From the NCBI RefSeq assembly GCF_000300875.1, contig NZ_AMSG01000001.1, positions 248,001 to 312,000 on the forward strand: 64,000 nt of DNA. Direction: 5' to 3'. Both the position numbers and the translations under genes were made by a program. This stretch comes from Galbibacter marinus. Its GTDB lineage: Bacteria > Bacteroidota > Bacteroidia > Flavobacteriales > Flavobacteriaceae. The notes beneath the pieces were generated by a model. The model was not told the origin of the DNA. It searched no databases and saw only the letters and a program-made list of their open reading frames with translations. Every line of letters starts with the position of its first letter. The stretch's first letter is position 1. This document shows, piece by piece, positions 53,345 to 62,912 of the stretch.

Positions 53345-56300
53345 TTAATTGTTGGCAGAGTTAACCACCTTTTTAATGAACCTAAAGCAACAACCCTTAT
53401 CACTTTTAATTTCCAGATCCATTTCTAGTTCTTCAGTCAACAATTGAATTAGACTGATTCCCATTGTTTCGCTAGCATGAGGGTTAAAGTCTGTAAAACC
53501 TTTTCCGTTGTCAGAGTACTCAAGGATCACGTCTTGATCAGTTTTTTGTAAAAAGATCGACACTTGAGGATTTGGGTGTTCTTTATCGAAGGCATGTTTT
53601 ATGGAATTGGTTATGAGCTCATTTAATATAAGCCCAATATAGGTTAGATGATCGTTGGGTACTATTAAGGAGGATAAATTCGTCTCTAATTTGATAATGG
53701 AGCCTGAAAACGATATAATATCTAGGGCTAGTTGATGTATAAATTTATCCAGACGAATCTGTTCTGTATTTAAATCCTGTTGATTGAGGGAATCGTGAAT
53801 TTTTGCGATGGTAAATATTCGTGACTGCAGTTGTTTCAACTGTTGGCGGTGTTCTGGGCTTTTAGAGGTCACGTTTTGAAAATCGATAAGGCTAGTCATG
53901 AGTTGAAGATTATTTTTAACCCTGTGATTCAACTCACGCATCAAATAAGAGATGTTTTCCTTTTGCTTTTTGGTGATTTCAAGAGTCGTTTGAAGCGCTA
54001 GGTTTGATTCCAGTAAAGAATAAGTACGATCCTTTACCCTTTTGGAGAGCTTCTTATTTAATTCTCTTTCTTTCCAATGCCGGTACATTACAAACCCACT
54101 AACAGCCATCACTAGAAAGAGAGTTAGTAGAATTTTAAACCAAAGCTTTTGATACCACGGTGAATTAATAATGATTTTAAAACTTTCAATATCCCCCCAT
54201 ATTAACTCATTGTTACTGCCTTGTACTTTGAAAGTATACACGCCTGGGTTTAAGTTTGTATAGGTAGATGAGCGTTCCTTTGTAACAGGTCTCCACTGTT
54301 TGTCAAACCCCTCTAGTTTAAAACGAAATAGATTCTTCTCAGGCCATAGATAATTCAGATTCGTATAATTAAATGTAATTACATTTTGCTCGTGAGAAAG
54401 CCTGAGCTCTTTTGAGTACACAATGTTTTTTTGAATGGATTTACCAAACAACTGAATGTCTTCAAGTACCGTGTTCCCTGGTATTTTATTTATAGGGATA
54501 CTATCGACATTTATAATGTTAAAACCATTCATTCCTCCAAAATAAAGGCGACCCGAATCATCCTTATAAGAGGCTTTACCATTGAACTCATTGTTTTGCA
54601 GTCCGTCTTGTTCTGTGTAATTAGTGAATGTTTCTGTGTCTGGATTAAACTGCGATACCCCGAAATTAGTACTTACCCATATATTTCCTTTATGGTCGGC
54701 TTCAACCCCGTAAATAAAGTCGTTTGGCAGTCCTTCTTGCTGGGTAAAATGGTCAACCTCACCAGTTGCTACATTAATTTTATTAAGGCCTTTTGCTGTT
54801 CCTGCCCAAATATTATTTTTTAAATCCTCTGTTATGGAAAATACCCTTTCATTGGAAAGTGAACCATAATAGGTGGTTTTATGATCCTGGATTTGATAAA
54901 GGCCATTATCACTTGCAAGCCAGATAGAACCAGAGGAGTCAATATAACTATTTCTTGAACGGATCAATGATTTTCCATTAATGGTTTTCTGCTTTATTTT
55001 ATAGTCGTTAATGTTTAAAGAATAAATGCCATCAGACCATGTATGTACCCAAATGGAGTCTTTAGAAATTGGTGTAATGTGTATAACTTCGTTGTCGGTA
55101 ATGGGTAACAACACAGGATCAAAGGAATCATTTTCGCGGTTGTATTTTAATAATCCATCACCAAAACCCCCAGCCCACAGGGTGCCTGAATGATCCTTTG
55201 CCAGAGTATAATCTAAGTTATTGGTCAGGTATAATTTGTACTTATCCTGGTTTATAAGATAGCGCACTATCCCAAATTCTGTAGCCATCCATAAGGTATC
55301 CTTCTCCTTTAAGAAGTTGAAAATACTTATAAAATCTTCTTTAGGAGCATTGTCCACCTTTATTCTAAGTGTTGTGAATTTTTGCTGTTTAGGATGATAA
55401 TACAACACTCCTCTTCCTTCACTTCCTAGCCAGACTCCTCCTTGGATATCTTTTTCTACACTACGGATGGTGGTGTATATCGTTTTTTCCTTTTCACCTA
55501 AGAATGTAATTTCTCGACACTGATAGGAATCGTCAAGGAGATAATTATGGTTTGCTGCACTGATTAAAACTTGATTGTCATACCAAATAAAAAGACCTGT
55601 AATTTCGCCTTTTTGAAAGGGAGTGTTAATGGGTTTAAGTTGGTTATCAGTCGTATTGTACACATATAAACCTGATGTAGTTGCAAATAGAATACGATCT
55701 TTCCCCCATTTTAATACTAGATTAACTGATTTACTCTGCGTAGCATGAAGTGGTTGGAGTTTTTGTTTTTTATAATCGAATACAAAACAATCTTTATAAT
55801 TTGTCGAGAGCAGAAATGAATTCTTCTTAAACGGAACTATGGAGGTGATGTATTCATTGTCCATTTCATCGGTGATAGAAAACTTTTTGAATGATAATGT
55901 TTTTCGATCAATTAGAACGCAATAATTAATGGTCCCGGCGAGCAAATAACGCTCATTTATAGGGGTAATATTATAAGCGAACTTTAGTGATGGAAACTTG
56001 TCGAAATCTAGCTTGTCATTGAAACTTATAAACTGGTCTTCGTTTAGGATGTATGCACAAATGGAATTGGTGTTAGTAGCTAACCATAAGGTATCATTGC
56101 TTTGATATAAATCTCTTATATGATCATCAAGCAGGCTTCCTGGTTCATTGCTAGTCTTGAAGACTTTCATTCGATCTCCATTGTAACGGTTTAAGCCATT
56201 TTCGGTAGCAATCCATAAATATCCTAGGTTGTCAAATTCTAGTGAAAGTGCGTTGAGTTGTGAGAGACCTTGTTTTTGTGAAATTTCCCTTACCTTGATT

Positions 56301-56383
56301 GTGTCCAATGGGAGCTCCTGTGCTTTAACTTCAAAGAAAAGCACAAAAAGGAGTGTAGTATATAGTAATAGGCACTTTAACAT
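53345..56383 (-). CDS. sensor histidine kinase with periplasmic two-component-regulator propeller
   Basis: 1012 residues. Signal peptide (ending near FFEVKAQ), then two seven-bladed propellers (about 30-630, with repeats such as LWIATENGLNRYNGD and IWAGTAKGLNKIN), a Y_Y_Y domain (about 670-740), a single membrane helix (about 749-766), a coiled linker, a HisKA_2-type dimerisation helix with the phospho-acceptor H820 (RELNHRVKNNLQ), and the ATPase domain (N-box NELITNSIKH 921-930; DNGKGF 958-963). The layout is like hybrid two-component systems but without a fused regulator; the response regulator is the separate gene behind it. It probably senses a periplasmic ligand. Confidence 0.93.
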   Translation of the reverse strand: MLKCLLLYTTLLFVLFFEVKAQELPLDTIKVREISQKQGLSQLNALSLEFDNLGYLWIATENGLNRYNGDRMKVFKTSNEPGSLLDDHIRDLYQSNDTLWLATNTNSICAYILNEDQFISFNDKLDFDKFPSLKFAYNITPINERYLLAGTINYCVLIDRKTLSFKKFSITDEMDNEYITSIVPFKKNSFLLSTNYKDCFVFDYKKQKLQPLHATQSKSVNLVLKWGKDRILFATTSGLYVYNTTDNQLKPINTPFQKGEITGLFIWYDNQVLISAANHNYLLDDSYQCREITFLGEKEKTIYTTIRSVEKDIQGGVWLGSEGRGVLYYHPKQQKFTTLRIKVDNAPKEDFISIFNFLKEKDTLWMATEFGIVRYLINQDKYKLYLTNNLDYTLAKDHSGTLWAGGFGDGLLKYNRENDSFDPVLLPITDNEVIHITPISKDSIWVHTWSDGIYSLNINDYKIKQKTINGKSLIRSRNSYIDSSGSIWLASDNGLYQIQDHKTTYYGSLSNERVFSITEDLKNNIWAGTAKGLNKINVATGEVDHFTQQEGLPNDFIYGVEADHKGNIWVSTNFGVSQFNPDTETFTNYTEQDGLQNNEFNGKASYKDDSGRLYFGGMNGFNIINVDSIPINKIPGNTVLEDIQLFGKSIQKNIVYSKELRLSHEQNVITFNYTNLNYLWPEKNLFRFKLEGFDKQWRPVTKERSSTYTNLNPGVYTFKVQGSNNELIWGDIESFKIIINSPWYQKLWFKILLTLFLVMAVSGFVMYRHWKERELNKKLSKRVKDRTYSLLESNLALQTTLEITKKQKENISYLMRELNHRVKNNLQLMTSLIDFQNVTSKSPEHRQQLKQLQSRIFTIAKIHDSLNQQDLNTEQIRLDKFIHQLALDIISFSGSIIKLETNLSSLIVPNDHLTYIGLILNELITNSIKHAFDKEHPNPQVSIFLQKTDQDVILEYSDNGKGFTDFNPHASETMGISLIQLLTEELEMDLEIKSDKGCCFRFIKKVVNSANN

Positions 56384-56830
56384 ATGCTTAAGGATTGTGG
56401 AAATTACGCTTAAATGACGGTATTACAAAAGAAACTTGAGAATATACCCATAAATGGGTAGATAACATCTACCCAAGTTTAAAAATATTTGGCTTGATAC
56501 TTAAGCTTTTTAATGGTTTGTACTATCATTAATACGTTTCCTGAAATGATTATAATATCTTTAATAATAATAAGTTATGGATGAAATTAAGATTCTATTT
56601 AATTATTTTTAATACTACTTATAGATAAAAAATCAGTCGAACCTTCGACTTATAGAGAGTAAGGTAAAAAAAGGATAAAAAAGAATCATATTTAAGGTCA
56701 ATAGCCCTAATTAGGACTCTTGAAACTACAGGAATTAGGGGTTTTTGCTAAAATATACTCATAAATAGGTATTGTATGCTATGGAATAATGCACTCATTT
56801 TGTAGAGTTAAGAAATTTAAATCAATACCT
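56384..56830. other. divergent intergenic region between the kinase and the coiled-coil lipoprotein genes
   Basis: 447 bp without a supported gene. It holds an 8-bp inverted repeat CCCTAATT/AATTAGGG (56705-56712 with 56733-56740) followed by TTTTT, which could be a hairpin terminator or a leader structure, and the promoter elements at 56772-56802. Confidence 0.5.
56772..56802 (+). promoter_or_regulatory. candidate promoter of the coiled-coil lipoprotein gene
   Basis: TTG at 56772-56774, a 20-nt spacer, and TCATTTTG at 56795-56802 (one mismatch to TAnnTTTG), 28 nt before the ATG at 56831. The ORF's longer in-frame extension would begin before it. Confidence 0.5.
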
Positions 56831-58630
56831 ATGAAAAATTTTAATTTAAGTCTTAGAAAAACGTATCTGTTCGCCTTAATGGGAACATTGATACTATCAT
56901 CGTGTTCAACAGATGACACACCATCCGAAGATGTTTCTGCCATTAGACAGGCAGAGGCAGCAAATTTAAACGCTAATGCGCAAGTTGCAGCTGCACAGGC
57001 AGCGTTACTTAATGCCCAGGCGGAAGTTGAGATTGCTCAAGCCGAGCAAATTAAACTTGAAAATGCTTTTCTGGCCATAGAAAATGCGACAGCACAGGCA
57101 GAATCGGAACTTTCCATTGCTGAAATTCAAGCACAAATGATTGCAGCTGAAACAGCAAGAGTAAATGCCCAACTAGCATTAGATCAGGCTATGAACACTA
57201 TGCAAGAAAGTGTAGCTGAGATGCAAGCAGAAGAGGTTCGCACTTTGTTGTCCAAGCTAACTACAGAGCAAAATAACCTTGACCAATTGATGGACGAGAG
57301 AAATGCAGCCGTTAAAAAATTAAGTTTAGCAAAATTCAACCTTGAATTTGGGGTGGATTATTCGAATGAAAGCGACTTGATAAGTATGCAGACTAGTTTA
57401 GAAACAAGTCAACTCGCTCATGCAGATCTTGAAGCTAATTTAATCCTGCTTAAGGAAAATGGACAGGGCAAACAAGATGTCTCCGAGAAACTTAGCATGT
57501 TACAATCGGATAATAGCTCATTAACACAGAAGATCGATAGTTTGCAGATACTCATGCAAGAAAGCGTGAAAGGGTATTCTGATTTGTTTGGTCAACTCTC
57601 AGATCTTTCAGATTTAAAATTTAATTATGAAAATGCCTTAAATTCTATTGAAGGTTATCAAGCTAACATAGAGAGTTTAAACACAACTCTTGAAGTATAC
57701 AACTCAGACCTAATTCAACAACAAAGTGATTTAGAATTAAAAAATACTCAGCTCGCACAAGCCCAAGCAAGGTTAGATGCTGCAAGTGCAGAATATAATG
57801 CTAGGGTTGAGGCAACTACTGCCGCTCAAGCTGTTATTCCAGGGCTACAAAATGCCGTAAAGGATGCTGAATTGAATGTTAACATGGCAGTTGCTGAAAG
57901 AAATGAATACACAGGAACCGATGCCACGGTAATTAGTGATTTAGACCTAGCAGTCACTGACGCGGGAACCGTTTTAACGGATGCCCAAACTGCTCTTTCA
58001 GATGCATTTACCGCATTAGGTGATGCTCAAAACTTGGAGAACAATTATTACAATAGTGTTGTTCAACCTGAAGAAATGACCATTTCAACTCTTGAATCTC
58101 AGATTGACAATCATTTAAATGTAATAGATAATTTGCAAACATTTATAAGAGATGGTGAATTGGATATTGTGCGATTATCTAGTGATCTTGAAAATGGACA
58201 AAACTTCGTTGCTGAGCATAAGGAGACCTATGATCAGATTGTTTCTGAATACGAAGCGTTATATAGTAAGGTTCAACCGGTAATGAGCGCAATGAATTCA
58301 ATAAATGACCAAGTTAATACATTGTCGAATTTGAAATCTAGTAATCAAAGTTTAATTACTTTCTATAATAGTGTTGACTCCAGTAATGATTACCATAACA
58401 GTATGGTTAAACATCAAGAAGAGCTAATTGCTAAATCCAAGTTGGATATAGAGGATTTACAATCGCATATCAAGTCAATTGAAAACAATATTGTTATTAA
58501 TGTTGAGGACTTACAACAAGAAATAGATTCTTTAACAAATGAAATAGCGTCAATTGATGTTCGAATTGAAGGACAAGCTGGAATTGTTTCTCATTATGAA
58601 GATTTACTTTCTCAAGCATTAGCTGAATAA
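56831..58630 (+). CDS. large coiled-coil lipoprotein, unknown function
   Basis: 599 residues from the ATG at 56831 (MKNFNLSLRKTYLFAL); the frame opens further upstream but a lipobox (TLILSSC, Cys25) is well placed from this start. After the acidic STDDTPSED stretch, almost the whole protein is helical coiled coil. Residues about 30-135 are very rich in Ala, Glu and Gln (AEAANLNANAQVAAAQAAL...), then mixed heptad repeats with Leu, Asn, Ser and Gln run to the end. No enzyme motif is seen. Divergent from the sensor kinase and followed by an outer-membrane protein gene. It may form a periplasmic rod or tether. Family not recognised. Confidence 0.7.
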   Translation: MKNFNLSLRKTYLFALMGTLILSSCSTDDTPSEDVSAIRQAEAANLNANAQVAAAQAALLNAQAEVEIAQAEQIKLENAFLAIENATAQAESELSIAEIQAQMIAAETARVNAQLALDQAMNTMQESVAEMQAEEVRTLLSKLTTEQNNLDQLMDERNAAVKKLSLAKFNLEFGVDYSNESDLISMQTSLETSQLAHADLEANLILLKENGQGKQDVSEKLSMLQSDNSSLTQKIDSLQILMQESVKGYSDLFGQLSDLSDLKFNYENALNSIEGYQANIESLNTTLEVYNSDLIQQQSDLELKNTQLAQAQARLDAASAEYNARVEATTAAQAVIPGLQNAVKDAELNVNMAVAERNEYTGTDATVISDLDLAVTDAGTVLTDAQTALSDAFTALGDAQNLENNYYNSVVQPEEMTISTLESQIDNHLNVIDNLQTFIRDGELDIVRLSSDLENGQNFVAEHKETYDQIVSEYEALYSKVQPVMSAMNSINDQVNTLSNLKSSNQSLITFYNSVDSSNDYHNSMVKHQEELIAKSKLDIEDLQSHIKSIENNIVINVEDLQQEIDSLTNEIASIDVRIEGQAGIVSHYEDLLSQALAE

Positions 58631-58646
58631 TGTGATCGGGTATTGT

Positions 58647-58684
58647 AAAGTGGGCTACCGTGCTTATTAAACTGTAGCCTTCTT
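58647..58684 (+). terminator. possible weak terminator after the coiled-coil lipoprotein gene
   Basis: Stem GGCTAC/GTAGCC with flanking partial pairing and a T-rich tail (TTCTTTATC). The next gene starts at 58723, so this may act as an attenuator within the unit. Confidence 0.45.
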
Positions 58685-58722
58685 TATCAACTATTTAATT
58701 ATAAATTTTAATACTCAAGATC

Positions 58723-59493
58723 ATGATGAGATACATATTATTAGCAGTATTATTATTGGTTTCAATAATAGATACCAATGCACAAGAAGAAATAGGCCCA
58801 GAGAAGGGTGACTTCACAGGTTCGCTTCTATTGGGTAGAGGTAGGTTTTTACAAGCTGGTTTGACAGTTCCTTCTCCTGTACCCCAAAGCGTTTCTGGTG
58901 ACGCTCCTTATATAAATACAATGAGTAATAATAATAATGAACTCACCAATATGATTGGAGCTGAGCTTCGGTACTTTGTTACGGATCGTATTTCTATATT
59001 AATGAGCGGAGGAGCTATTATTAGGCATACACCCGGGATGACAAATATCCCAGGAGTAATAACTAGTAGTAACGCTTCTTCTATTCCAGAATTTGAATCC
59101 ATCGTTGAGAGCAATGAAGTGGATTTAAATTTAAACCTTGGAGGGCAGTACTTTTTCAAAACTAAATACGAAAAAGTCCACCCTTACATGGGAGTAACTA
59201 TTCCATTTTATTATGCCAAAAGGAGTCAATTTGATCCTGCGATTGATGGAGGAAATATTGTAGATATTAGTGAGAGAAGTGTTTCATTACTTGGCGTTGG
59301 CGCTCAAGCCACCGCTGGTATTGACTATTACTTTGGAGAAGCATTCTTTATAGGAGCAGAAATTAAGACTGTAAATTATGTCTTTGCTAAAACAGAAAAA
59401 TTCGCTGGCCCTGGTTTTGGGGAACGCTCAGCACAAACTTCCACGGTCTCATTTTTATCCCAACCATTCATTCGTATAGGATTTAAATTTTAA
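58723..59493 (+). CDS. outer-membrane beta-barrel protein
   Basis: 256 residues with a signal peptide (MMRYILLAVLLLVSIIDTNA-QEE). The mature part is Gly- and aromatic-rich with alternating strands (GAELRYFVTDRISILMSGGAII, KYEKVHPYMGVTIPFYYAKR, GIDYYFGEAFFIGAEIK), ending in PFIRIGFKF, the C-terminal aromatic that marks barrel proteins. Probably an 8-stranded outer-membrane barrel. It lies 92 nt after the coiled-coil lipoprotein gene. A terminator follows at 59519. Specific function unknown. Confidence 0.75.
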   Translation: MMRYILLAVLLLVSIIDTNAQEEIGPEKGDFTGSLLLGRGRFLQAGLTVPSPVPQSVSGDAPYINTMSNNNNELTNMIGAELRYFVTDRISILMSGGAIIRHTPGMTNIPGVITSSNASSIPEFESIVESNEVDLNLNLGGQYFFKTKYEKVHPYMGVTIPFYYAKRSQFDPAIDGGNIVDISERSVSLLGVGAQATAGIDYYFGEAFFIGAEIKTVNYVFAKTEKFAGPGFGERSAQTSTVSFLSQPFIRIGFKF

Positions 59494-59518
59494 ATGTTCA
59501 ATAACATAATGGTTGGGT

Positions 59519-59558
59519 TAAGGGGGCTTCTGAATAAGTGGCCCCCTTACTTGTTTTA
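59519..59558 (+). terminator. terminator of the outer-membrane barrel gene
   Basis: 9-bp GC-rich stem TAAGGGGGC/GCCCCCTTA (59519-59527 with 59541-59549) followed by TTGTTTTAC, about 25 nt after the stop. Confidence 0.75.
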
Positions 59559-59643
59559 CTAAAAGTTGGTAGATTTTCGCTATCTTTAACCAGTGTGTTC
59601 CACAGTAAGTGTATATCGGAATTTTGAAGAAAATCTATTAAAA

Positions 59644-59943
59644 ATGACCATAAAACAAGTAAAGGAAAAACTCAAAACATCTAAAGGCCCGGTGGCCCTA
59701 TCCCTTCATCAAGGATCAGGTTTTAAGACTCTAGTGATGGGGTTTAATAAAGGTATGATTTTAAAAGAGCATAAGGCACATCTAAAATCTAAATTAACCG
59801 TTTTAGAGGGCGCTGTTATTTATCAGGAAAAGGATAGGGAAGTAACACTTAATAAATATGAAGAAGTGGATATTCCCCTTGAGGTAACACATTGGGTAGA
59901 GGCCTTGGAAGACAGTCTGTGTTTGTTGACCCAAGGGAACTAA
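59644..59943 (+). CDS. small cupin-domain protein
   Basis: 99 residues from the ATG at 59644 (MTIKQVKEKLKTSKGPV). The single-domain cupin fold shows VMGFNKGMILKEHKAHLKSKLTVLEGAVIYQEK and EEVDIPLEVTHWVEALEDSLCLL; E72/H79-type metal ligands are plausible but the classic first motif G(X)5HXH is incomplete. Role unknown; such proteins often bind small carboxylates or sugars. The longer upstream in-frame start at 59593 is less convincing because it adds a non-conserved leader. Confidence 0.65.
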   Translation: MTIKQVKEKLKTSKGPVALSLHQGSGFKTLVMGFNKGMILKEHKAHLKSKLTVLEGAVIYQEKDREVTLNKYEEVDIPLEVTHWVEALEDSLCLLTQGN

Positions 59944-60034
59944 GTTAAGATCTAAAGGCTACATTAAATGCAAAAATCCCAACGCAGAGAAACACAATTT
60001 GATGCAGTTGAATAGATTTCAAAGACGGCCTGTT

Positions 60035-60065
60035 TTGTCATATGAAAATTAAATACCTACATTTA
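60035..60065 (+). promoter_or_regulatory. candidate promoter of the rhamnosidase gene
   Basis: TTG at 60035-60037, a 20-nt spacer, then TACATTTA at 60058-60065 (one mismatch to TAnnTTTG), 18 nt before the ATG. Confidence 0.5.
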
Positions 60066-60083
60066 ATTTCCAAAACATAATAT

Positions 60084-62747
60084 ATGCGTTTATTACTAGG
60101 GATGCTACTGTTAGTATGTACGGCCTGTATGCAATCCAATCAAATACAACTCACCGATCTTAAAGTCGAACATTTGGATCACCCATTGGGTATGGATGCA
60201 TCAAATCCCAGGTTTTCTTGGAAATTTGAAAAATCAGCACCACTGACCATCCAGGATCAATACGAAATATTTCTATCCACAGATTCTTTAAAATTACTCA
60301 ACAAAGAGGGTATAATATGGAGCAAGCATGGCAAGTCAACTACTAATTTAATCACTTATGACGGTGATTCACTAAAACCTTTTACTAAATATTATTGGGG
60401 TGTTTCTGTTGTGGGAGCTTCTGGACAAAAAAGTCCATTAAACATTTCTTCTTTTGAGACTGGAATGATGGGAACAAAGCAATGGGAAGGAGAATGGATT
60501 ACCGATAATGAGGATGTTGATCTTAAACCAGCTCCTTATTTTCGAAAGGAGTTTGGTTTAGAAAAAAATGTTGTCAAAGCAAGAGCTTACATTGTTGCAG
60601 CTGGGTTGTATGAACTTTATATCAATGGAAGTAAAGTTGGAGACCATCGATTGGATCCAGTTTATACGCGTTTTGACAAAAGAAATACCTATGTCACCTA
60701 TGATGTAACGGAATATATTAAAGAAAATCAAGTGGCAATTGGAGTCTTACTGGGTAATGGATGGTATAACCATCAGTCCACCGCAGTATGGTTGTTTGAT
60801 CGTGCAAAATGGCGGAAAAGACCACGGTTTTGCCTGAATATCCGAATTACTTTTGACGATGGAACAACTAAGCTGCTCACAACGGATAAAACCTGGAAAA
60901 CTTCATTAGCACCGGTGGTCTTTAACAGTATCTATACAGGTGAGCATTACAACGCCAATTTGGAACAAAAGGGTTGGAATACCGTAAATTTTGATGACCA
61001 GTTATGGAAGTCTTCCCTTGAAGTTGAAGCACCTTCTAATAATATAGTATCTCAATCCATTCCGCCGATTAGAACTGTTAAAGTACTTCAGCCGGTTAGT
61101 ATGAAAAAAATGAGTGATAAGCGCTATATTTTTGATCTAGGACAGAATATTTCTGGAATTACAAAACTTCGTATCAGTGGAGATAAGGAAAGTATTGTTC
61201 AAGTGACGCATTCGGAACAACTGGACAGTGTTGGAAACTTAGATTTATCGAATATTAATATGCATTATCGGCCTGAAGATACTTTGGATCCTTTTCAGAC
61301 GGATATCTATATCTTAAGTGGTGCAGGTGATCAAGTGTTTGCTCCTAAGTTTAATTATAAAGGCTTTCAATATGTGGAGGTTAAAAGTTCCACTCCTGTT
61401 GTTTTGGAAAAAGACGATCTCTCAGGTCTGTTCATGCACACAGATGTTCGCCCGATAGGGAAAATTCACAGTTCGAATAAACTATTGAATAGCATTTGGA
61501 AAGCAACTAATAATTCCTATTGTTCGAATTTATTTGGATATCCAACGGATTGTCCACAAAGAGAAAAAAACGGTTGGACGGGTGATGCCCATATCAATAT
61601 TCAAACGGGGCTCTATAACTATGATGGTATTACCGTTTACGAAAAATGGATGAAAGACCACATGGATGAGCAACAACCTAATGGTGTTTTGCCTTCCATT
61701 ATTCCCACCTGGGGTGGCTGGGGATATGATTGGGGAAATGGACCAGATTGGACAAGTACTATAACGATAATTCCATGGGAATTATATCAGTTTTACGGTG
61801 ATGATCATGCCTTGAAAATGATGTATGAACCCATGAAAAGATATGTTGATTACATAAGCTCTATAAGTTATGGTGGGGGACTCACCGATTGGGGGCTTGG
61901 GGATTGGGTCCCCGTGAAATCCGTTACTCCAAAAGAATTGACATCCTCTATCTATTACTATGTCGATGCCAGTATTTTGGCAAAAGCAGCAAAGCATTTT
62001 GGAAGGCAGGATGATTTTGAAAAATACACTTCGCTGTCAAGACAAATTAAAAAAGCTATAAATGATAAGTACTTAGATCCCACAACTGGCATCTACGGAA
62101 AAGGATTTCAAACAGAACAAAGTGCTCCCTTATATTGGGGAATAGTTCCTGATTCTTTGGTAGAGAAGGTTACCAAAGGTCTTGTAGATGCAGTTGAAAA
62201 AGCAGATAATCACATCGATGTTGGATTGTTGGGTACACGGACAATTTTGGGAGCGTTGAGTCAAAATGGTTATGCGGATTTAGCCTATAAGGTAGCCTCC
62301 CAAGTTACATACCCTTCATGGGGATGGTGGATAAAAAATGGAGCAACGACGCTTTATGAAAATTGGGATATTCACGCGACTGCTGATATATCTAAAAACC
62401 ATATTATGTTTGGGGCTATTGGAGGTTGGTTGTACTCAGGTCTTGGTGGAATCCTACCAGATCCCGAGGACCCAGGATTTAAACATATTATTTTGAAACC
62501 AAATATAGTGGCAGGACTCGATCAGTTTGAGGCGAAATTCCAGAGTCCTCAAGGGGAGATTGTGTCGCGTTGGGAAACCGATGCTGATGGAACGATCCTT
62601 TATCAGGCTCGTATTCCAAGCAATAGCACCGCGACCTTATTTCTGGATGTTGACACTGTTAAGTTTCAGGGAGATACTCTTTCGTTTAGTGAGGTTTTTA
62701 CCAAAGAACTCAGTCCAGGAACCTATATATTTGAAGTGAAGCGATAG
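60084..62747 (+). CDS. GH78 alpha-L-rhamnosidase lipoprotein
   Basis: 887 residues. A lipobox (LVCTAC, Cys15) predicts a lipid-anchored exported enzyme. Domain order fits GH78: an N-terminal Fn3-like domain (about 20-125), the beta-sandwich domain (about 135-320), a second beta-domain (about 330-455), the alpha/alpha barrel (about 460-800), and a C-terminal beta-domain. The catalytic-loop motif DCPQREKNGWTGDA (489-502) is present with E494 as the likely general acid, and WGGWGYDWGNGPDW and YENWDIHATADISKNH further on. It cleaves terminal alpha-L-rhamnose from plant or algal polysaccharides and glycosides. No other carbohydrate gene is adjacent. It could be exported with the SusCD pair of this window, but that is 12 kb away. 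Confidence 0.92.
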   Translation: MRLLLGMLLLVCTACMQSNQIQLTDLKVEHLDHPLGMDASNPRFSWKFEKSAPLTIQDQYEIFLSTDSLKLLNKEGIIWSKHGKSTTNLITYDGDSLKPFTKYYWGVSVVGASGQKSPLNISSFETGMMGTKQWEGEWITDNEDVDLKPAPYFRKEFGLEKNVVKARAYIVAAGLYELYINGSKVGDHRLDPVYTRFDKRNTYVTYDVTEYIKENQVAIGVLLGNGWYNHQSTAVWLFDRAKWRKRPRFCLNIRITFDDGTTKLLTTDKTWKTSLAPVVFNSIYTGEHYNANLEQKGWNTVNFDDQLWKSSLEVEAPSNNIVSQSIPPIRTVKVLQPVSMKKMSDKRYIFDLGQNISGITKLRISGDKESIVQVTHSEQLDSVGNLDLSNINMHYRPEDTLDPFQTDIYILSGAGDQVFAPKFNYKGFQYVEVKSSTPVVLEKDDLSGLFMHTDVRPIGKIHSSNKLLNSIWKATNNSYCSNLFGYPTDCPQREKNGWTGDAHINIQTGLYNYDGITVYEKWMKDHMDEQQPNGVLPSIIPTWGGWGYDWGNGPDWTSTITIIPWELYQFYGDDHALKMMYEPMKRYVDYISSISYGGGLTDWGLGDWVPVKSVTPKELTSSIYYYVDASILAKAAKHFGRQDDFEKYTSLSRQIKKAINDKYLDPTTGIYGKGFQTEQSAPLYWGIVPDSLVEKVTKGLVDAVEKADNHIDVGLLGTRTILGALSQNGYADLAYKVASQVTYPSWGWWIKNGATTLYENWDIHATADISKNHIMFGAIGGWLYSGLGGILPDPEDPGFKHIILKPNIVAGLDQFEAKFQSPQGEIVSRWETDADGTILYQARIPSNSTATLFLDVDTVKFQGDTLSFSEVFTKELSPGTYIFEVKR

Positions 62748-62912
62748 GTTTAAAAATCCCAAGTTGTGAGGGTATTTTCAATTAATTAATTGCCAAGTAG
62801 TAAAATATTCTTTTCGAATTATTTGTTCTGCGAGAAAAAGTTTGCCACACAACCTAACGTTCATTAGATTTGTTGGTTAAGAATACATCTGGCTAATTTA
62901 ATAATTATACAT

